Shown in pieces: positions 60,620 through 64,000 of a DNA stretch of 64,000 nucleotides. Numbering within the stretch: position 1 is the stretch's first letter; each line of letters opens with the position of its first letter. This stretch comes from an uncultured Granulosicoccaceae bacterium (GTDB lineage: Bacteria; Pseudomonadota; Gammaproteobacteria; Granulosicoccales; Granulosicoccaceae). A model generated the notes under the pieces. That model had not been told where the DNA came from. It searched no databases and saw nothing but the letters and a program-made list of their open reading frames with translations. The DNA lies in NCBI GenBank assembly GCA_938006335.1, contig CALLMF010000032.1, positions 1 to 64,000 of the forward strand, given 5' to 3'. A program made the translations under genes and the position numbers.

Positions 60620-62101
60620 CTACTCCTGTTTGTTCTCGTCGCTCAAGAGATTCTCGCCACCCTCCTGCGTAGCCTCACGAGCGAGCGTCGCCTGAACCGG
60701 GAGCTCTGCCGATGTATCACTCTCCCCGATGTCGACGGTGGGCTTGTCCTCGCTTCGCTCGGGGCGTGATTCGGTTGTTCCGGCACTACCTGCAACCGCT
60801 TGGCTGCTCTTGCGGTAACGGGGTGTCTGGTCGTGAGTGCTACTGGCAGGCTTGTCAGTCTGCTCGGCCGGCTGACTCGGGCCGCCAGCGACGGGCAAGG
60901 CACCCCCACGCGTATCGACACGTAGGCGATAGATCGGCTCCGGCATGACAATGCCTGCGGCATCGAAACTCTGTTTCACCCCACGAATTGCCTCGCTGCG
61001 CGCCTTGGCAAGATCGGTCTTGCGCTGATCGATCCAGCCGTGCACGCTCAAGGTGACGTTGGAGTCGCCGAGTTCGCTCACGACGACCCCCGGAGAAGGA
61101 GATCTCAGCACACTGTCCGTCTTCTGCAAGGCATCCAGCGCAACCTTGCGCGCGTGCCCGGGATCAAGATCGGTATCGACGCCTACTTCAAAGGTAAAAC
61201 GGCGCTCAGGATTACGAGAATAGTTGATGATGGTTGACTTGAACACGGTCGCGTTCGGAATGCGGATGTGGTTTCCGTCGACAGAAATCAGGATGGTGGC
61301 TCGACCGGTGAGCCGTGCCACGTGCCCGGCATGCGCCCCGATTTCGACAAAGTCGCGCGCGAGAAACGGCGTACGCAGACTGAGCAGTATGCTGGCGATG
61401 TAGTTCTCGACCGTGTCACGTACAGCAAAGCCGATAGCAAGACCGGCGATCCCGGCCGCGCCCAGCACAGTGCCAATGATTGATGTCGCATCGAGCAGTG
61501 ACAAGGCGACGATAATCCCAAGCAGTAGAATGAAAATCCGTACTACATTGGCAAAGAGATCAGCCAGAAAGCTATTCGGTGCTAGCCGATCAAACACACG
61601 GCGTCCTTTGGTCAACCAACCGGACACCCACCAGAAAAAAGCGAGGGTTGCCATTGCAATCAGCACCAGCGGGGATGCTGCGACAACGGAGAGCAGCGTA
61701 TCCGAGAGCCGCTTGACCGTATCCTCAAGTCGCCGCATGACGTCAGTGTTGACAGTCACCGCTTCGATGACATCGACAACTCCGTCGACGCTGCCGGCGA
61801 GCGCGTCAGCACGTTCGGCAGCGGTGCTGGAGCTGACCGAACCGGTCAAGGTGACCACGCCATTGGACACATCCACCCGCACCTGTTGCAGCGTGTCGAA
61901 TTCACTGAAAATACCATCGAGCCTGCGCTCGATGGCAAGGTCATCGGCACGCCCTGCGTCGGCTTTGATCGATGCGGCTGGCGCCGAGGCGCTATCGTTC
62001 AGGTCCAACAGGCCGTCCAGCACGTCCTGGGAAAAGGCAGGCACGATCACCGCAAACGTCAGTGCAAAAAACAGCAACACACGTGATGCAAGATGTGACA
62101 T
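60620..62101 (-). CDS. BON-domain MscS-family channel
   Basis: A 493-residue protein. A signal peptide (residues 1-24) is followed by a BON domain around residues 55-118 (VRVDVSNGVVTLTGSVSSSTAAERADALAGSVDGVVDVIEAV). Then come transmembrane helices from about residue 140 and the MscS pore and beta domains (GAAGIAGLAIGFAVRDTVENYIASILLSLRTPFLARDFVEIG, RATILISVDGNHIRIPNATVFKSTIINYSRNPERR). A polar, disordered tail follows. The BON domain probably lies in the periplasm and contacts the envelope. Confidence 0.9.
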   Translation of the reverse strand: MSHLASRVLLFFALTFAVIVPAFSQDVLDGLLDLNDSASAPAASIKADAGRADDLAIERRLDGIFSEFDTLQQVRVDVSNGVVTLTGSVSSSTAAERADALAGSVDGVVDVIEAVTVNTDVMRRLEDTVKRLSDTLLSVVAASPLVLIAMATLAFFWWVSGWLTKGRRVFDRLAPNSFLADLFANVVRIFILLLGIIVALSLLDATSIIGTVLGAAGIAGLAIGFAVRDTVENYIASILLSLRTPFLARDFVEIGAHAGHVARLTGRATILISVDGNHIRIPNATVFKSTIINYSRNPERRFTFEVGVDTDLDPGHARKVALDALQKTDSVLRSPSPGVVVSELGDSNVTLSVHGWIDQRKTDLAKARSEAIRGVKQSFDAAGIVMPEPIYRLRVDTRGGALPVAGGPSQPAEQTDKPASSTHDQTPRYRKSSQAVAGSAGTTESRPERSEDKPTVDIGESDTSAELPVQATLAREATQEGGENLLSDENKQE

Positions 62102-62314
62102 GCGAAAAGTATGACTTGATCCCGTGCCTGGTTGACCGCGGATACCCGAACTGACAGATCGTACACGGGCGAGCCCACACCGCCCGGCGCCCGCCTCGTC
62201 AGTATGAACGTGATCGACGATTCAATGCCGATCAGGTCAATTATGCAAGCCCTGCGCATGCACAGGATTCGCCTTGGATGATAGTGTCGCGCCATACCCA
62301 CAATCAACAAGACA

Positions 62315-63778
62315 ATGACCCTCCAGCTTTCACGTCAGTCTCTTCTGCGCCCGGAAATCTACATCGACGGCATCTGGTGTGGTGCGGACGATGGCAGCAC
62401 GCGTAGCGTCGACAATCCCGCAACCGGCGACACGTTAGCCGAGGTTCCCGATGCCGGGACAGAGGAGACTCGCCGTGCCATCGAAGCGGCTGACAGGGTG
62501 TTGAGTGACTGGCGCTCGAAAAGCGCGCAGGAACGCGCCGGCATACTGCGTCGGTGGCACGACCTGATGCTCGAACACAAGGAAGACCTTGCGCGCCTGA
62601 TGACCGCCGAGCAAGGCAAGCCACTGCAGGAGTCGCGTGGCGAGATCGCCTACGGTGCGAGTTACTTCGAGTGGTTTGCCGAAGAAGCCAAGCGGGTGTA
62701 TGGCGATGTTATCCCGCCGCCTGACGGCTCCAAACGCATCGTTACCATTCGCCAGCCGGTCGGCGTTGTTGCGTGCATTACACCCTGGAATTTTCCAAAC
62801 GCCATGCTGGCCCGAAAGATCGCACCTGCCCTCGCCGTCGGCTGTACGGTTGTGTGCAAACCGGCCAATGCAACACCGCTCTCTGCCATGGCCATGATCG
62901 TCCTCGCCGAAGAGGCAGGCGTGCCACCGGGTGTCGTCAATATCGTGACCGGCAAGACCAATGACATCGGTGCGGAGATGACCTCCAATCCGCTGGTGCG
63001 AAAACTCACCTTCACGGGCTCCACTCCCGTGGGCAAGCAGCTCATGGCTGAATGCAGCGAGACGGTCAAGCGTACGTCGATGGAACTGGGTGGCAACGCA
63101 CCCTTCATCGTTTTCGATGATGCCGACATCGATGCGGCGATCGATGGCGCCATGGTGTGCAAGTTCCGGAACGCGGGACAAACCTGCGTATGCGCCAACA
63201 GAATCCTTGTGCAAGACGGCATCTACGACACCTTCGCTGCGCGACTGACAGAACGAACCGAGGCCCTGAAACTCGGCGACGGCCTCGATGAGGACACCGA
63301 CGTCGGCCCTTTGATCACGACCTCAGCCGCAAAAGACGTGGTCGAATTCATCGAGCAGGCCGTGTCGTCCGGGGCCACAATCAGAACCGGTGGCAAGCAG
63401 AGCGACAAGGGCGAACGCTTCGTGCAGCCGACTGTCCTGGTCGATGTCAACGATGAGATGCGTGTATTCCGTGAGGAGATCTTCGGACCGGTGGCTCCAC
63501 TGTTCCGGTTCTCGACCGAAGAGGAAGCCATCCGCATGGCCAATGACACCGAGTTCGGCCTCGCCTGTTATTTCTACTCACGCGACATCGGTCGCGTCTG
63601 GCGGGTGTCGGAAGCACTCGAGTACGGCATTGTCGGGATCAACGAAGGCATTATCAGCAATGCCGCTGCACCGTTTGGCGGGGTCAAGGAGTCCGGCCAG
63701 GGACGCGAAGGTTCGCGCTACGGCCTTGATGACTACACCGAGATCAAGTATCTGTGCATGGGTGGTATCGACGCGTGA
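62315..63778 (+). CDS. gabD: Succinate-semialdehyde dehydrogenase (NADP+)
   Basis: A 487-residue aldehyde dehydrogenase. Features: PWNFPNAMLARKIAPALAVGCTVVCKPANATPLSAMAM for cofactor binding, GSTPVGKQLMAECSETVKRTSMELGGNAPFIVFDDADID with the catalytic Glu, and NAGQTCVCANRIL with the active-site Cys. It matches GabD in length and motifs; it oxidises succinic semialdehyde in GABA breakdown. Other aldehydes are possible. Confidence 0.91.
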   Translation: MTLQLSRQSLLRPEIYIDGIWCGADDGSTRSVDNPATGDTLAEVPDAGTEETRRAIEAADRVLSDWRSKSAQERAGILRRWHDLMLEHKEDLARLMTAEQGKPLQESRGEIAYGASYFEWFAEEAKRVYGDVIPPPDGSKRIVTIRQPVGVVACITPWNFPNAMLARKIAPALAVGCTVVCKPANATPLSAMAMIVLAEEAGVPPGVVNIVTGKTNDIGAEMTSNPLVRKLTFTGSTPVGKQLMAECSETVKRTSMELGGNAPFIVFDDADIDAAIDGAMVCKFRNAGQTCVCANRILVQDGIYDTFAARLTERTEALKLGDGLDEDTDVGPLITTSAAKDVVEFIEQAVSSGATIRTGGKQSDKGERFVQPTVLVDVNDEMRVFREEIFGPVAPLFRFSTEEEAIRMANDTEFGLACYFYSRDIGRVWRVSEALEYGIVGINEGIISNAAAPFGGVKESGQGREGSRYGLDDYTEIKYLCMGGIDA

Positions 63779-63815
63779 GACACTGACGGTCACGCAACAA
63801 GGGACTCGAGAGACC

Positions 63816-64000
63816 ATGCCCAACGGCAGTTGCCTCTGCGGCGCAGTACAGTTTTCGGTTGATGATGGTGGCAGCAACATGACGCACTGCCATTGCTCCA
63901 TGTGCCGACGCCTTCACGGCGCGTTGTTCGCGACGTTCTACGATGCAAGCGGCATCAGCTACACCCAGGGCGAGGACGCCATCGAGCACTACGAGTCCTC
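63816..64000 (+). CDS. GFA-family protein (partial)
   Basis: The start of a glutathione-dependent formaldehyde-activating (GFA/CENP-V-like) family protein, cut off by the window edge. MPNGSCLCGAVQFSV and THCHCSMCRRLHGALFATF carry the Cys ligands of two zinc sites. It follows gabD by 37 bases. Confidence 0.85.
   Translation, partial: MPNGSCLCGAVQFSVDDGGSNMTHCHCSMCRRLHGALFATFYDASGISYTQGEDAIEHYES

Noticed and set aside
62435..63214. 259-residue leftward open frame over gabD
   Set aside because: Antisense to an intact aldehyde dehydrogenase; composition is shadow-like.

Overview
The window reads as one chromosomal stretch of a moderately GC-rich Gram-negative bacterium, most likely a marine, metabolically versatile gammaproteobacterium. 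Supporting this are an outer membrane and periplasm (lipoprotein, DUF481 outer membrane protein, di-haem periplasmic peroxidase), TRAP and Liv-type uptake systems, several Fe/2-oxoglutarate-type oxygenase folds, and a cluster of small stress proteins (DUF1328, PLDc_N, CsbD, Dps). The Granulosicoccaceae would fit, but that is an impression and not a demonstrated assignment. I see no rRNA, tRNA, CRISPR array, insertion sequence or prophage.

Region by region. 0-4.5 kb: a secreted GEVED/LruC protein with a lipoprotein gene, divergent from a GT4 glycosyltransferase across an inverted repeat. 4.5-12 kb: an IPNS-like oxygenase, a class II aldolase, a ChrR-like cupin and a complete livJHMGF operon with a hairpin between livJ and livH. 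12-20.4 kb: an alanine/sodium symporter pseudogene, DUF3592 and MBL-fold genes, then a leftward group of a LuxR-type regulator, a TSUP permease, a coenzyme B12-dependent diol/glycerol dehydratase with fused large and medium subunits, and its small subunit; upstream lie two decayed genes (Tm-1-like and PEP-hydrolase-like). 20.4-24.4 kb: a decayed toxin-like gene overlapped by an intact small gene, then four tandem, almost identical genes for a secreted 89-residue mini-BON protein, each with the same leader and terminator, plus a diverged fifth 3' remnant. 24.6-34 kb: GST, DUF1479, lipoprotein, MbfA-type ferritin/VIT iron exporter, VOC protein, DUF481, a diguanylate cyclase, a zinc peptidase, and two more pseudogenes (DUF1801 and an ArsJ-like MFS). 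34-43 kb: leftward metabolic genes (M20 deacetylase, DUF1028, flavin monooxygenase, RidA, PhyH, Mn-dependent pyrophosphatase, Gfo/Idh/MocA, di-haem peroxidase, Sel1). 43-49.5 kb: a tight catabolic operon (LLM monooxygenase, aldo/keto reductase, flavin reductase, TRAP QMP) divergent from a GntR regulator. 49.8-62 kb: an atypical HAD protein and an envelope/stress block flanked by two degenerate sigma-54-activator-like regulators, followed by Crp/Fnr, PLDc_N, CsbD, glutamate dehydrogenase and a BON-MscS channel. 62.3-64 kb: succinate-semialdehyde dehydrogenase and the start of a GFA-family gene.

Two themes stand out. First, five former genes have lost an internal block while keeping recognisable ends (symporter, Tm-1, PEP hydrolase, DUF1801, ArsJ-like), suggesting decay by internal deletion. 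Second, two candidate undescribed systems are present: the tandem mini-BON array with its conserved leader, and the stress block bracketed by two paralogous regulators that lack GAFTGA and intact Walker motifs.
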